Shown here in pieces: positions 28,577-37,501 of a DNA stretch of 64,000 nucleotides (position 1 is its first letter; each line of letters starts with the position of its first letter). The notes below the pieces were generated by a model. The model saw only the letters and a program-made list of their open reading frames with translations, searched no databases and was not told the origin of the DNA. Origin of the DNA: JAFGOG01 sp034429215 (GTDB taxonomy: Bacteria; Chloroflexota; Anaerolineae; JAAYZQ01); assembly GCA_034429215.1 (NCBI GenBank), contig DAOUGI010000029.1, positions 37,301 through 101,300 on the forward strand, read 5' to 3'. The position numbers and the translations under genes are program-made.

Positions 28577-28743
28577 TGGTAGATGATTCCTCCTTTGAGA
28601 AAGCCTAACCACAAACCCCACACCCCTTCGGATCGGGGACTAGCTGCACACAAAGGCAACCAGGGTGATCAGGCCGCGTCTTTTGTTATGCCGGAGCGAT
28701 TGAATCGCTACTACGAGCGGGCACATGCCATGCGCCCGTACAA
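28577..28743 (-). other. suf operon 5' leader made of dispersed repeats
   Basis: The predicted transcript start is near 28743. The leader holds an imperfect palindrome of the CGGGCGCATG/CATGTGCCCG type (28719-28739), a perfect 7-bp stem AGCGATT/AATCGCT with a one-base loop (28695-28709), and an AACCAC...CACAAAGGCAACC motif (about 28605-28665). All three resemble intergenic repeats elsewhere in the window. No known riboswitch is recognised. Confidence 0.5.
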
Positions 28744-28749
28744 GATGAT

Positions 28750-28778
28750 ATTATAGCATGGGCAGGAGTTTTTGTCAA
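28750..28778 (-). promoter_or_regulatory. suf operon promoter
   Basis: Perfect -35 TTGACA (28778-28773), 17-bp spacer, perfect -10 TATAAT (28755-28750), reading leftward. The flank is very AT-rich. Such a strong core promoter would normally need a repressor, but no clear palindrome is seen on it. Confidence 0.85.
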
Positions 28779-28828
28779 TTATTTATTATTAAAATTCTGT
28801 AAATGTTAAGCAGGGTGGAGGAGAGCAA

Positions 28829-28857
28829 TTGCACTTTCTGGCGGTTCAGGATAGAAT
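28829..28857 (+). promoter_or_regulatory. Promoter of the ferredoxin-NADP reductase gene
   Basis: -35 TTGCAC (28829-28834), 17-bp spacer, -10 TAGAAT (28852-28857). It is divergent from the suf promoter and belongs to a TTGCxx/TAGAAT promoter type also seen before the O-antigen ligase-like and Ser/Thr kinase genes. Confidence 0.65.
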
Positions 28858-28893
28858 GGGCGCCAAACTGTGAGCCTGAGGAGTCCGGATGTC

Positions 28894-29883
28894 ATGAGCG
28901 GGGAGATATTGGATATCACGATTATAGGCGGGGGGCCGTCGGGGCTGTATGCGGCGTTCTATGCCGGTCTGCGGGAGGCCAAGACCAAGATCATCGACAG
29001 CCTGCCGCAGTTAGGAGGACAGTTGGCGGCCCTCTATCCGGAGAAGTATATCTATGACATCCCCGGCTTTCCAAAGGTGCTGGCCAAGGAGTTTGTCGAG
29101 CGGCAGGTGGAGCAGGCGATGCGCTTTTCGCCGACGGTATGCCTGAACGAGAAGGTGGTCAAGCTCGATCACCGCGGCGACGGCTCGATCGCGCTGCACA
29201 CGGAACCAGGGAATGTCCATCTGACCAAAACGGTGATCATCGCCGCGGGGGTGGGCGCCTTTGTACCGCGGACGCTCGATATCCCAGACATTAAGCGGAT
29301 GGAAGGCAAGGGGATCTATTACTTTGTCAAGGACCTGGAATCGTTTCGCGGCAAGCGGGTGATGGTGGTCGGCGGCGGCGACACGGCGGTGGATTGGGCG
29401 CAGCGGCTGCTGGGGATCGCCCGCGAGGTGAGGCTGGTCCATCGCAGCGACCGTTTTCGGGCTCACGAAGAAACGGTGAAGGAGCTGCTAACGTCGCCGT
29501 GCGAGGTGTGTATGTTCCAGGAGCTAAAGGCGCTGCACGGGACGGACCGGATCGAGGCGGCCACCCTGTTTGACAACAGGACGGGCGAGGAGAATACTGT
29601 GGAGATCGATGCCCTGGTGCTGGGAATGGGTTTTCTGGCCAACCTGGGGCCGATCAAGGAGTGGGGGTTACAGATCGTCCAGAATGCGGTCGTGGTGGAC
29701 CACATGATGCAGACGAATCTGCCGGGGGTGTATGGCGTGGGCGACCTGGTTACCTACACGGGCAAGCTGAAGCTGATCGCCACGGCGACGGGCGAAGCAG
29801 CGGTGGCGGCCAACTATGCCAAGAACCGGATCGATCCGGCGGCCAAGGTCAATCCCGGGCACAGCAGCGAGAATGACAAGTAG
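28894..29883 (+). CDS. Ferredoxin-NADP reductase, thioredoxin-reductase-like
   Basis: 329 residues from the ATG at 28894 (GAGGAG ten bases upstream). FAD-binding GGGPSGLYAAFYAG lies at the N-terminus and the NAD(P) Rossmann motif VVGGGDTAVDWA near 160. The thioredoxin-reductase redox pair CxxC is absent, and the C-terminal YGVGDLVTYTGKLKLIATATGEAAVAANY matches the YumC-type reductases. It likely moves electrons between NADPH and ferredoxin, which suits its position divergent from the suf operon and in a genome with PFOR. It is followed after nine bases by an unknown gene. Confidence 0.92.
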   Translation: MSGEILDITIIGGGPSGLYAAFYAGLREAKTKIIDSLPQLGGQLAALYPEKYIYDIPGFPKVLAKEFVERQVEQAMRFSPTVCLNEKVVKLDHRGDGSIALHTEPGNVHLTKTVIIAAGVGAFVPRTLDIPDIKRMEGKGIYYFVKDLESFRGKRVMVVGGGDTAVDWAQRLLGIAREVRLVHRSDRFRAHEETVKELLTSPCEVCMFQELKALHGTDRIEAATLFDNRTGEENTVEIDALVLGMGFLANLGPIKEWGLQIVQNAVVVDHMMQTNLPGVYGVGDLVTYTGKLKLIATATGEAAVAANYAKNRIDPAAKVNPGHSSENDK

Positions 29884-29892
29884 GAGGCAGAG

Positions 29893-31290
29893 ATGACAAT
29901 GCCAGGGCAGCAGTTTGAGTGGAGGCGCCATCCTGAGGCGGAGGATTTTTTGATGGAGCGGCTGGAGCCGTTTGTGGCGGAGATGCCGCTGTTCCGGGCG
30001 TTCGCTGACCGGTTGTACCAGCAGGCCAGCGGCCGGCTGATAGACTGGCTGGATCACCTGGTTCTGACCGACGGCGAGGCGGTACGGGGTGAGCTGGCGG
30101 AGCTGGGGTTTGAGGCTGAGGGGTCGCCAGCAGACCCGGGCGATGTGGTGTACCGGCATCCGGGGGCGATATTGCCGTTGGTTGTGCTGCGCGGGGAAGG
30201 GCGGCACTCTTTCCGGTCGGGGGGTGCTCCGGCGGGTGACGTGGTGGCGGCGGCGATCCAGGTCGAGGAGGTGAGCCACTTCTTGGCGGCTCAGCGGGTG
30301 GCGGCGACGATCGAGGGCTCGCCGTTGAGCCCGTTCCGGCGGGCCGGGGTGTGGCGCGACGGTACCGGCAGGGAGGTGCTGGCGGCGGAGCGGCGGGGGT
30401 ATCGGGGCACGCTGCCGACAGAGATGCCGGCCGATTATCCCGGCCGCTACCTCCAGGCCCTGGAACGGTGGGCAACCCGGTCGCGCCGTTTTGAGGACAC
30501 GCGGGAGGGGATGGAGCAGACGCTGAAGCTGGCCCGCTCGCTGGCCGACGAGCTAGGCGCTGACACGGCGGCGTGGGTTGCTTTTGCAGCGGAGCGGATC
30601 TATTGGCAGCAGCGCAACCGGGCCGGCCAGGCGCAGAAGAGCCGGCAGGATGGCCTGGGATTGGGCTGGGCCAATCACGACCATCAAGCCCTCCGCAGCT
30701 CGCGCGAGGTTTTCTCGGTATTGATCCAGATTTTGGAGGCGTTGGGCTTTCACCGGCGCGAACGGTTCTACGCCGGCAAGGAGGCCGGCTGGGGGGCGCA
30801 GGTGATGGAGCAGCCGGTGTGCCGGTTGGCGGTGTTTGCCGACGTGGACCTGACTCCGGAGGATGTGTCGAGCGATTTCTCAAGGGAGCTGCTGTTACCG
30901 CGCCAGGAGCTGGGTACGGTGGGGTTGTGGTGCGCGCTGCACGGCGAGTCGATTCTGGGGGCAGGGCTGCATCACCTGGCCGGCCGGTTCGATTTCGACG
31001 CGGCTGCGGCCGGGCTGGAAGGCTGGGGGGTGAAGACGCTGCACCCGTTCAGCGAGTTCACCTACCTGCGGCAGGCTTTTACGCAGGGCGAGCGCTGGGC
31101 GGTGGACACGGACCGGCTTGAGCGGCTGGCGACGGCGGGGCTGATCAATGGGAAACAGCGGGCGCGGTTTGCGGAACAGGGGGCGGTGGGCAGTCACCTG
31201 GAGAACATTCAGCGCGGCGAGGGGTTCAAGGGGTTTAATCAGACGGCGGTGAGCGATATTATCCGGCGGACGGATCCGCGGAGGGAGTGA
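29893..31290 (+). CDS. Conserved-looking protein of unknown function, cotranscribed with FNR
   Basis: 465 residues, ATG with AGGAGG upstream. I do not recognise the family. It is soluble, without signal peptide or transmembrane helices. An N-terminal alpha/beta part (1-150) is followed by a central region rich in Arg/Trp (AERIYWQQRNRAGQAQ) and a C-terminal part with conserved-looking DVDLTPEDVSSDFS, WCALHGESILGAGLHH and TLHPFSEFTYLRQAF. No cofactor motif is obvious and there are few Cys. The nine-base gap to the reductase gene implies one transcript and possibly a related redox or Fe-S role. Confidence 0.75.
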   Translation: MTMPGQQFEWRRHPEAEDFLMERLEPFVAEMPLFRAFADRLYQQASGRLIDWLDHLVLTDGEAVRGELAELGFEAEGSPADPGDVVYRHPGAILPLVVLRGEGRHSFRSGGAPAGDVVAAAIQVEEVSHFLAAQRVAATIEGSPLSPFRRAGVWRDGTGREVLAAERRGYRGTLPTEMPADYPGRYLQALERWATRSRRFEDTREGMEQTLKLARSLADELGADTAAWVAFAAERIYWQQRNRAGQAQKSRQDGLGLGWANHDHQALRSSREVFSVLIQILEALGFHRRERFYAGKEAGWGAQVMEQPVCRLAVFADVDLTPEDVSSDFSRELLLPRQELGTVGLWCALHGESILGAGLHHLAGRFDFDAAAAGLEGWGVKTLHPFSEFTYLRQAFTQGERWAVDTDRLERLATAGLINGKQRARFAEQGAVGSHLENIQRGEGFKGFNQTAVSDIIRRTDPRRE

Positions 31291-31336
31291 ACCGCTGAAG
31301 GCACTGGCGGAGCGGCTGAAGCGATCTCTGACCGTG

Positions 31337-32806
31337 CTACGAGGAGTGATTGAGGGCGATCAGGCGCTTGCCTTCCAGCCGCACCAACTCGGGCAGAAGG
31401 GTGCGGTAGACACGGCAGTAGGAGTGATGCAGCGGGGTCTGGCGCAGCAGGGGACAACCGCCGCTGCAAGCCGTCTGCCACTGGCAGTATCGGCAATCGG
31501 GACGATCCAGCACTGATTTGAAGGTGTTCTCGCCACGGCGGCGGACAGTAGCCAAGGGGTCGGCGTCTTCCAGGTCGGCCCACGGCTCCTCAAGCAGCAT
31601 CTGGCAGGCGGCCACCCGGCCCCTTGGGTCGATGGCCAGATAGTCGCGTCCGGCAGAGCAGGGGTAGTGGTGTGGCAGGTCGAGACGAGCCCGGTCCAGG
31701 ATGCCGGTAAAGGGCAGAGGATAGGACAGGTGCTGGTCGGCGAGGGCCAATGCCCGGCCGATGACTTGGATGAGCCGGTCGGGATCGGGCTGGAGGTGTG
31801 ATAGGACGGCCCGGGCCATTTTCTGGCCGGTATGGCAATCGCGATAAAAGTTCAGGCTGAACGGGAGGTTCCGGCTCAGCGCGAATGCGACCGCGTCTGG
31901 CACGCCGTCAAGGTTCAGTGCCGTCAGGGTGATCGAAATGTCCACCCGCAGGCCGTGGGCCAACGCCCGGTCGATGGTGCTCACCACCGAGTCGTAAGTC
32001 CGTGAGCCGTCGGGCCGGTTCCTTGTCTGGCTGTGGTGAGCCGGACCCCCGTCCAAGGAGATGACCAGCCCCATTCCCGCTTGAGCGACCAAGCTCAGTG
32101 TCGCATCCGACAGATCAACCCCGTTGGTGAGCAGCACTTCTTGCAGTTCCAGCCCTGCTTCGGCAGTACGACGGACGGCGTGATCGTGAGTCGCCCAGAC
32201 TGCCGGCAGGTTTAGTGTCGGCTCACCGCCGGCGTACTTGACCTGGAGCGCGGTGTAGTTGTGGCGGGTGGCCAGATCGACCAACCGATCCACGGCGTGT
32301 TGCCCCATCTCCGGGGTGGCTGTGCGAGGGCGATGAGGGACATAACAGTAAGGGCAATGCAGGTTGCAGGTTTCCGATATATGCAGCCAGGCCGAAAGGA
32401 TCGGGGAAGAAGCCGGTTGGGTCGATGGTGTGATCAAGGGGCGCAGGAGCCCTACCTGGGTCAGGGTGTGCGCTGCCTCCTGTGCTGCAGCGGCGGGCAG
32501 GTCCACCAGCCGTGCGGGCAGCCCGTCAACGCAGGTGGGTATGTCAAAGGCGGCCAGCACGCGGCAGGCAGTAGCATTCAGCGCCACTACACCGACCGGT
32601 CCGGCCGGATTGAAGGTGACCTGCCATTCGCCCTGTGACGAAATGGGATAGAGCGGGGCCTGGGCTACCAACGGCTCGGCTGGGAGCAGCGTTGGGGCGT
32701 GGTGCCGGAGAGCAAGCACGCACGCAGGGCCGCAATCGCACTGCCCCGCATGCGAAAGATCCATGGGGGAGTGCAGGATCTGTGGCCGTGCAACTGAGTC
32801 TAGCAT
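31337..32806 (-). CDS. Radical SAM/SPASM maturase paralogue with one N-terminal Cys motif
   Basis: 489 residues, closely related over its length to the protein at 20022-21728. The N-terminus has a single QCDCGPAC motif (22-29) instead of three CDCAC motifs. A PqqD-like segment (FNPAGPVGVVALNATACRVL) follows, then the radical SAM motif CNLHCPYC, and a SPASM region with CSAGRDY, CRYCQW, CSGGCPLL and SYC. The start could be the ATG at 32806 or an in-frame ATG 14 codons later. It is the only gene on its transcript. The paralogues differ mainly in the Cys tail, which suggests the tail, not the core, sets the substrate. Confidence 0.83.
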   Translation of the reverse strand: MLDSVARPQILHSPMDLSHAGQCDCGPACVLALRHHAPTLLPAEPLVAQAPLYPISSQGEWQVTFNPAGPVGVVALNATACRVLAAFDIPTCVDGLPARLVDLPAAAAQEAAHTLTQVGLLRPLITPSTQPASSPILSAWLHISETCNLHCPYCYVPHRPRTATPEMGQHAVDRLVDLATRHNYTALQVKYAGGEPTLNLPAVWATHDHAVRRTAEAGLELQEVLLTNGVDLSDATLSLVAQAGMGLVISLDGGPAHHSQTRNRPDGSRTYDSVVSTIDRALAHGLRVDISITLTALNLDGVPDAVAFALSRNLPFSLNFYRDCHTGQKMARAVLSHLQPDPDRLIQVIGRALALADQHLSYPLPFTGILDRARLDLPHHYPCSAGRDYLAIDPRGRVAACQMLLEEPWADLEDADPLATVRRRGENTFKSVLDRPDCRYCQWQTACSGGCPLLRQTPLHHSYCRVYRTLLPELVRLEGKRLIALNHSS

Positions 32807-32828
32807 GATGTTCTCTGCAAAATAGCTT

Positions 32829-32862
32829 ATTGAATTGTAACATTCAATTCCTATTGGTTCAA
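32829..32862 (-). promoter_or_regulatory. Promoter and palindrome of the second radical SAM gene
   Basis: -35 TTGAAC (32862-32857), 17-bp spacer, -10 TACAAT (32839-32834). A perfect inverted repeat ATTGAAT-6-ATTCAAT (32829-32848) covers the -10 box, a typical repressor position. The -10 hexamer is identical to that of the first radical SAM gene. Confidence 0.65.
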
Positions 32863-32929
32863 TCCCCCTGAGGGAGGAGGTAGGGGAGTAACCGGCTAGG
32901 CCCTGCGCAGTAGGATGCAGTACTAGTCT

Positions 32930-34699
32930 TTAGACGATCTGGTTCTGCAGCTCCCACATCTGGCTGTAAAGCCCTCCCATTTGCATCAGCTCGTGGTGGC
33001 GTCCCCGCTCGACGACCCGGCCGGCGTGCAACACCAGAATCTCGCCGGCAGTTTCCAACCCCAGCAGGCGATGGGTGATGAGCAGTGAGGTGCGTCCGAC
33101 CGCCAGACCCTGAAGTGTGGTCAGGATTTCCCTCTCGGCCAGCGCGTCCAGGTTCGCAGTCGGCTCGTCCAGGATCAGGATCGGCGCATCTTGCAGGATG
33201 GCGCGGGCGATGGCAAGTCGTTGGCGCTGTCCGGCGCTCAGCCGCAGCCCTTGCTCGCCGACCCAGGTGTCGTAGCCTTCAGGCAGTGATGCGATCCAAT
33301 CGTGGATCTGAGCTTGCCGGGCAGCCTGTATCAGGTCGGCCTGGGAAGCCTCGGGCCGGGCCAGGAGCAGGTTGTCGTGGATGGTGGCGTTGAACAGGTA
33401 GGGATGTTGAGCCACCACGGCGATCAGGCGCCGGACCTCTTGCTGGCCATAGTTGCGCAGGTCACGCCCGCCGAGCCGGATCTGTCCTGGCTGACAGTCC
33501 CAGAAGCGGAGCAGGAGGTTGGCCAGGGTCGTTTTGCCTGCCCCGCTCGGCCCAACAATGGCCACCTGGCTGCCGTAAGGCAGAAAGAAGCTGACCCCAT
33601 CCAGAGCGGGCCGCTCACCGGACTGGTAGGCGAAAGAGAGGTCGTCGACCTGCAGATCGCAACGGCCGGGGGTGGGCCAGGGCGGCGGAGGGTCGGTCAC
33701 GGCGGGGCTGGCGGTCGTGATCTCGTCGAGCCGGCGGGCCGCTTCTAGGCTGTTGTCCAGGTATTGGAACGCTGCCGGCAGAGATAGGACCGCCTCAAAG
33801 CTGGACAGGACGGCCAGGGCCAGCACGGCCAGGTAGACGCCGTCGATCTGACCGCTGCGGACCAGGGGGATGGCCAGGGCAACCAAGGTCAGGGTGGCCA
33901 GGTTCATTAACAGACTGGTGAGGGCCTGGTGCAGGCCGGTGATGCGGGCCATGCGGGCCTGGAGGGCGGTCATTTCCCGACGCTGGGCCTGCACCCGGTC
34001 GAGGTGGCGTTGAGCCTGGCCGAAGGCCAGCAGCTCGGCCAGGCCCTGGATGCCGTCGATCAGGGCCGCGTTGAGGGTGGCGCGGAGCTGAACCATGCGC
34101 CGGCCCACGGGGCGGCTCAGGTGGCGGGCCAGGAGCGGCACGCCTACGCCTGCGGCCAGGAAAAAGACAAGAAGGGCGGCGGCCAGGCGTGGATCAAAGC
34201 GCCCGACCAACCAGGCAGCCATCAGGGCGATCAGCAGGGCTACGGCCGGGGGGGCGATGGCTCGCAGGTAAAAGTTGTCCAGTGTTTCGACGTCGGCGAC
34301 GATGCGGGCCAGCAGATCGCCACTGCGGTAGTGTAGCAGTCGGGCGGGGGCCAGGGGCTCGAGTGCGGCGTAGAACCAGGTGCGGAGCCGGGCGAGGAGG
34401 TGGAAGGTGACGTGATGGGCGACGTAGCGCTCGCCATAGCGGAAGAGGCCGCGGGCGATGCCGAAAAAGCGGACGCCGACGATAGCCAGGCTCAGGTCGG
34501 CGATGGAAGGGTGGAGGGCAGCCCGGGCGATCAGGTAGGCGGACAGGGTCATCAGGCCGATGCTGCTGCCAATGGTTGCTACGCCCAGCAGGGCGGCCAG
34601 GATCATCCACCCGGTGAAAGGGGCCATCAGCCCGATCAATTGGCGCACCGGGCTTTTTTGAGTGGAGTGGAGGGGGGAAGCCTGGCTATCCATAGTCAA
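32930..34699 (-). CDS. cydC: CydC, ABC exporter subunit for cytochrome bd assembly
   Basis: 589 residues: six transmembrane helices (about 20-310) and a nucleotide-binding domain with Walker A GPSGAGKTT, signature LSAGQRQR and Walker B ILILDEPTANLD. CydDC exports thiols such as glutathione or cysteine to the outside and is needed for assembly of cytochrome bd. It overlaps the end of cydD by 14 bases; an ATG two codons later is an alternative start. The preceding helices match CydC better than generic ABC exporters (SAYLIARAAL, GEVRFFGIARG-like VGVRFFGIARGLFRY). Confidence 0.92.
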   Translation of the reverse strand: MTMDSQASPLHSTQKSPVRQLIGLMAPFTGWMILAALLGVATIGSSIGLMTLSAYLIARAALHPSIADLSLAIVGVRFFGIARGLFRYGERYVAHHVTFHLLARLRTWFYAALEPLAPARLLHYRSGDLLARIVADVETLDNFYLRAIAPPAVALLIALMAAWLVGRFDPRLAAALLVFFLAAGVGVPLLARHLSRPVGRRMVQLRATLNAALIDGIQGLAELLAFGQAQRHLDRVQAQRREMTALQARMARITGLHQALTSLLMNLATLTLVALAIPLVRSGQIDGVYLAVLALAVLSSFEAVLSLPAAFQYLDNSLEAARRLDEITTASPAVTDPPPPWPTPGRCDLQVDDLSFAYQSGERPALDGVSFFLPYGSQVAIVGPSGAGKTTLANLLLRFWDCQPGQIRLGGRDLRNYGQQEVRRLIAVVAQHPYLFNATIHDNLLLARPEASQADLIQAARQAQIHDWIASLPEGYDTWVGEQGLRLSAGQRQRLAIARAILQDAPILILDEPTANLDALAEREILTTLQGLAVGRTSLLITHRLLGLETAGEILVLHAGRVVERGRHHELMQMGGLYSQMWELQNQIV

Positions 34700-36467
34700 A
34701 GGGTGTCACATAGGCGCCGACCAGGCGCCGGTATAGCCCATCGTGCTGTAGGAGCAGGTCGTGGGTGCCCTGCTGCACGATCCGGCCGCCGTCCATGACC
34801 AGGATTTGGTCGGCACGGCGGACAGTGCCCAGCCGGTGGGCGATGATCAAGGTGGTACGATCCCGCAGCAGCGATGCCGTGGCCTCCTGGATCAGAGCTT
34901 CGGCGTGGGGGTCGAGATTGGCCGTGGCTTCGTCGAGGATCAGCAGCGGGGCGCCGGTCAGGAAAGCGCGGGCGAGGGCGATCCGCTGCGCTTCGCCGCC
35001 GCTCAGCCGGGCACCGCGCTCGCCGACGATCGTGTCGTAGCCCTGGGGCAGGGCGTCGATGAACAGGTGGGCGTTGGCCTGGCGAGCAGCGTCGATCACC
35101 TGGTCCAGGCCGGCGTCAGGGCGGGCCAGCCGGATGTTGTCGGCCACTGTGCCGTAGAACAGGTAGGGGTTCTGTGGCACCCAAGCTACCTGTTCCTGCC
35201 AGGCCGGGGGTGGGATGTTGGACAACGGCTGACCGCCGACAGTGATGACCCCCCGGTCGGGCTCGATGAAACGCAGCAGGAGGTAGGCAGCGGTGGTCTT
35301 GCCTGCGCCGCTGGGCCCAACCAAGGCTACTTTCTGGCCGGTCAGGATGTCGAAAGAGAGGCCGTTGAGCGCCGGGCGTTGACCAGCGTCGTAGCTGTAG
35401 AAAACGTCGCGGAATTGGATTTTCGATTTTGGATTTTCGATTTTGGATTTCGATCCTGTACTGGGCTCTTTGGCCTGATCGCTAGGAAGTGCGGGATACA
35501 AGTTTTGGGAGAGGGAAGGGGGAGTCTCCAGGAGGTGGAAGATGCGCTGGGCGGCGGCCACGCCGGACATGCCGGCGTGAAAGCGAGCGCCCAGGAGCCG
35601 CAGCGGCAGGTAGAACTCGGGAGCTAGGAGGAGGACGAAGAGGGCCTGCTCGAACTCCAGGTGGCCGTAGAGGAGGCGCAGCCCGATCCCTACGGCGACG
35701 ATGGCGGTGCCGATGGTGGCGACCATCTCCAGGATGAGGGCCGACAGGAAGGTGACGCGCAACACGCCCATGGTAGCCTGCCGGTAGCGGTCGCTGATCT
35801 GGGCGATGACCTGGATCTGCTCCCGGCTGCGGCCCAACAGCTTGAGCGCCGTGAGCCCCTGGAGGACGTCCAGGAAATGGGCGCTCATGCGGCTGAGCGA
35901 CTGCCACTGGCGTTTGGTCATGGCGTCGGCCTGGTTGCCGATCAGGATCATAAATATGGGGATGAGCGGGGCGGTAAGGAGCAGCACCAGGCCTGAGATC
36001 CAATCGAGCGGGAAGATAAAGAGGAGCAAAGCGGCCGGCACCAGGGCGGCCAGGGCGACCTGGGGCAGGTAGTGGCGGATGTAGGCGTCGAGCGCCTCGA
36101 CGCCTTCGACCACGGTGTTGACCAGCTCGCCGGTACGCTCGCCGCGGGCGTAGATTGGTCCCAGGGCCAGCAGGTGGGCCGACAGCCTGTCCTGAAGATC
36201 GCCCTTGACCTGGCCGGCGGCGCGCTGGGCGGTTACCTCAGCGGCATAGGTGAGGGCTGCTCGCAGCAAGGCCAGGGCGACCAGGAGGCCCAGCAGCGGA
36301 ACGAGGTCGAGCGACCGGCCGCCGAGGAAGGCCTGGTCGATAACCCGGCTCAAGACACGGGCCTGCCCGACGAGCACAATGCCCGCCAGCAGGCCCAGTC
36401 CGACCGTCCAAGCCAGATCTGCCCGGGCGGCGCGCGCACCGCGCAACAGCCGCCTGTCCAGCTTCAT
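34686..36467 (-). CDS. cydD: CydD, ABC exporter subunit for cytochrome bd assembly
   Basis: 593 residues. The start is the ATG at 36467, which shares one base with the cydB stop (TAATG). Six transmembrane helices (about 20-310) and an ATPase domain with GPSGAGKTT, LSGGEAQR and LLILDEATANLD. The linker before the ATPase contains SKSKIENPKSKIQ, encoded by repeated GATTTTGGATTTTCGATTT units at about 35415-35455. This looks like an in-frame insertion of a dispersed repeat. CydC is encoded next and forms the heterodimer. Confidence 0.92.
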   Translation of the reverse strand: MKLDRRLLRGARAARADLAWTVGLGLLAGIVLVGQARVLSRVIDQAFLGGRSLDLVPLLGLLVALALLRAALTYAAEVTAQRAAGQVKGDLQDRLSAHLLALGPIYARGERTGELVNTVVEGVEALDAYIRHYLPQVALAALVPAALLLFIFPLDWISGLVLLLTAPLIPIFMILIGNQADAMTKRQWQSLSRMSAHFLDVLQGLTALKLLGRSREQIQVIAQISDRYRQATMGVLRVTFLSALILEMVATIGTAIVAVGIGLRLLYGHLEFEQALFVLLLAPEFYLPLRLLGARFHAGMSGVAAAQRIFHLLETPPSLSQNLYPALPSDQAKEPSTGSKSKIENPKSKIQFRDVFYSYDAGQRPALNGLSFDILTGQKVALVGPSGAGKTTAAYLLLRFIEPDRGVITVGGQPLSNIPPPAWQEQVAWVPQNPYLFYGTVADNIRLARPDAGLDQVIDAARQANAHLFIDALPQGYDTIVGERGARLSGGEAQRIALARAFLTGAPLLILDEATANLDPHAEALIQEATASLLRDRTTLIIAHRLGTVRRADQILVMDGGRIVQQGTHDLLLQHDGLYRRLVGAYVTPFDYG

Positions 36468-37480
36468 TAGTATTCGAGCTTTTCCTCGCGCCCGATCCGC
36501 TTGCGAAAGATCCAGTAGGTCCAGCCCTGGTAGAGGAGGATGATCGGCACAAAGATCAGGGCGACGATGGACATCACCCGCAGGGTGTACGGGGTGGAGG
36601 AGGCGTTGTCGATGGTCAGGCTGTAGGCCGGGTCGATGCTGGAGACCATGACCCGCGGATAGAGGCCGAGGAAGAGCATGGCCACGGCCAGCACGATCGT
36701 CAGGCCGGTCATGACAAAGGCCCAGCCGTGCTGCCGGTTGCGGATGAACCAGCCGGCGGCCAACAGAGCGGCAGCGGCCAGCACAGATACGATGACAAAG
36801 AGGGCACCCCGGTGAGCGAGCATGTCGGTGGCAAAATAACCCAGGATGACAAAGAGGGAGACCATAACTACCGCCGGCAGCCACAGCCGGCCGGCCATGG
36901 CGCGAGCCCTATCCATGAGGTCGCCCTTGGTCTTGAGGCTAAGAAAGATCGCGCCGTGCAGGGTGAAAAGGAACAGGGTGGCCAGCCCGCCGGACAGGGC
37001 GTAGGGGTTGAGCAGGTTGAAAAAGCCGCCGGTGTAGTTCATGTCGGCGTCGATCGGGACGCCACGGATCAGGTTGGCAAAGGCGACACCCCACAGCAGG
37101 GCCGGCACAAAGCTCCCGACAAAGAGGAGCGTGTCCCACAGGGAACGCCAGGATGGGCGGTGGTCCTTGCTGCGATATTCAAACGCGACGGCGCGGACGA
37201 TGAGGGCCAGCAGGATGAGGAGGAGCGGCAGATAGAAGCCGCTGAACAGGGTGGCATACCAGTTGGGAAAGGCAGCGAACATGGCTCCACCTGCGGCGAT
37301 CATCCAAACTTCGTTGCCATCCCAGACGGGGCCGATGGTGTTGAGGATCAGGCGGCGATCGGTGTCGTCCTTGCTCAGGTAGGGCAGCAGGATGCCAACG
37401 CCATAGTCGAACCCCTCCAGGAAGAAAAAGCCGATGAACAGTATCGATACGAGGATAAACCAGACCGTGTTGAGTTCCAT
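36467..37480 (-). CDS. cydB: Cytochrome bd ubiquinol oxidase subunit II
   Basis: 337 residues, eight or nine transmembrane helices. The family signature FEGFDYGVG-like FLEGFDYGVGILLP and NTIGPVWDGNEVW are present at the N-terminus. It is the second subunit of the high-affinity terminal oxidase that reduces oxygen to water with quinol. The gene is 21 bases after cydA. Confidence 0.96.
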   Translation of the reverse strand: MELNTVWFILVSILFIGFFFLEGFDYGVGILLPYLSKDDTDRRLILNTIGPVWDGNEVWMIAAGGAMFAAFPNWYATLFSGFYLPLLLILLALIVRAVAFEYRSKDHRPSWRSLWDTLLFVGSFVPALLWGVAFANLIRGVPIDADMNYTGGFFNLLNPYALSGGLATLFLFTLHGAIFLSLKTKGDLMDRARAMAGRLWLPAVVMVSLFVILGYFATDMLAHRGALFVIVSVLAAAALLAAGWFIRNRQHGWAFVMTGLTIVLAVAMLFLGLYPRVMVSSIDPAYSLTIDNASSTPYTLRVMSIVALIFVPIILLYQGWTYWIFRKRIGREEKLEY

Positions 37481-37501
37481 CTCAGTTCTCCCTTTTCACC
37501 A

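Noticed and set aside
36468..36884. N-terminal extension of CydD to 732 residues
   Set aside because: The extension reads in a shifted frame of cydB and is Arg/Pro/Cys rich; the ATG at 36467 overlaps the cydB stop and begins the normal CydD sequence.
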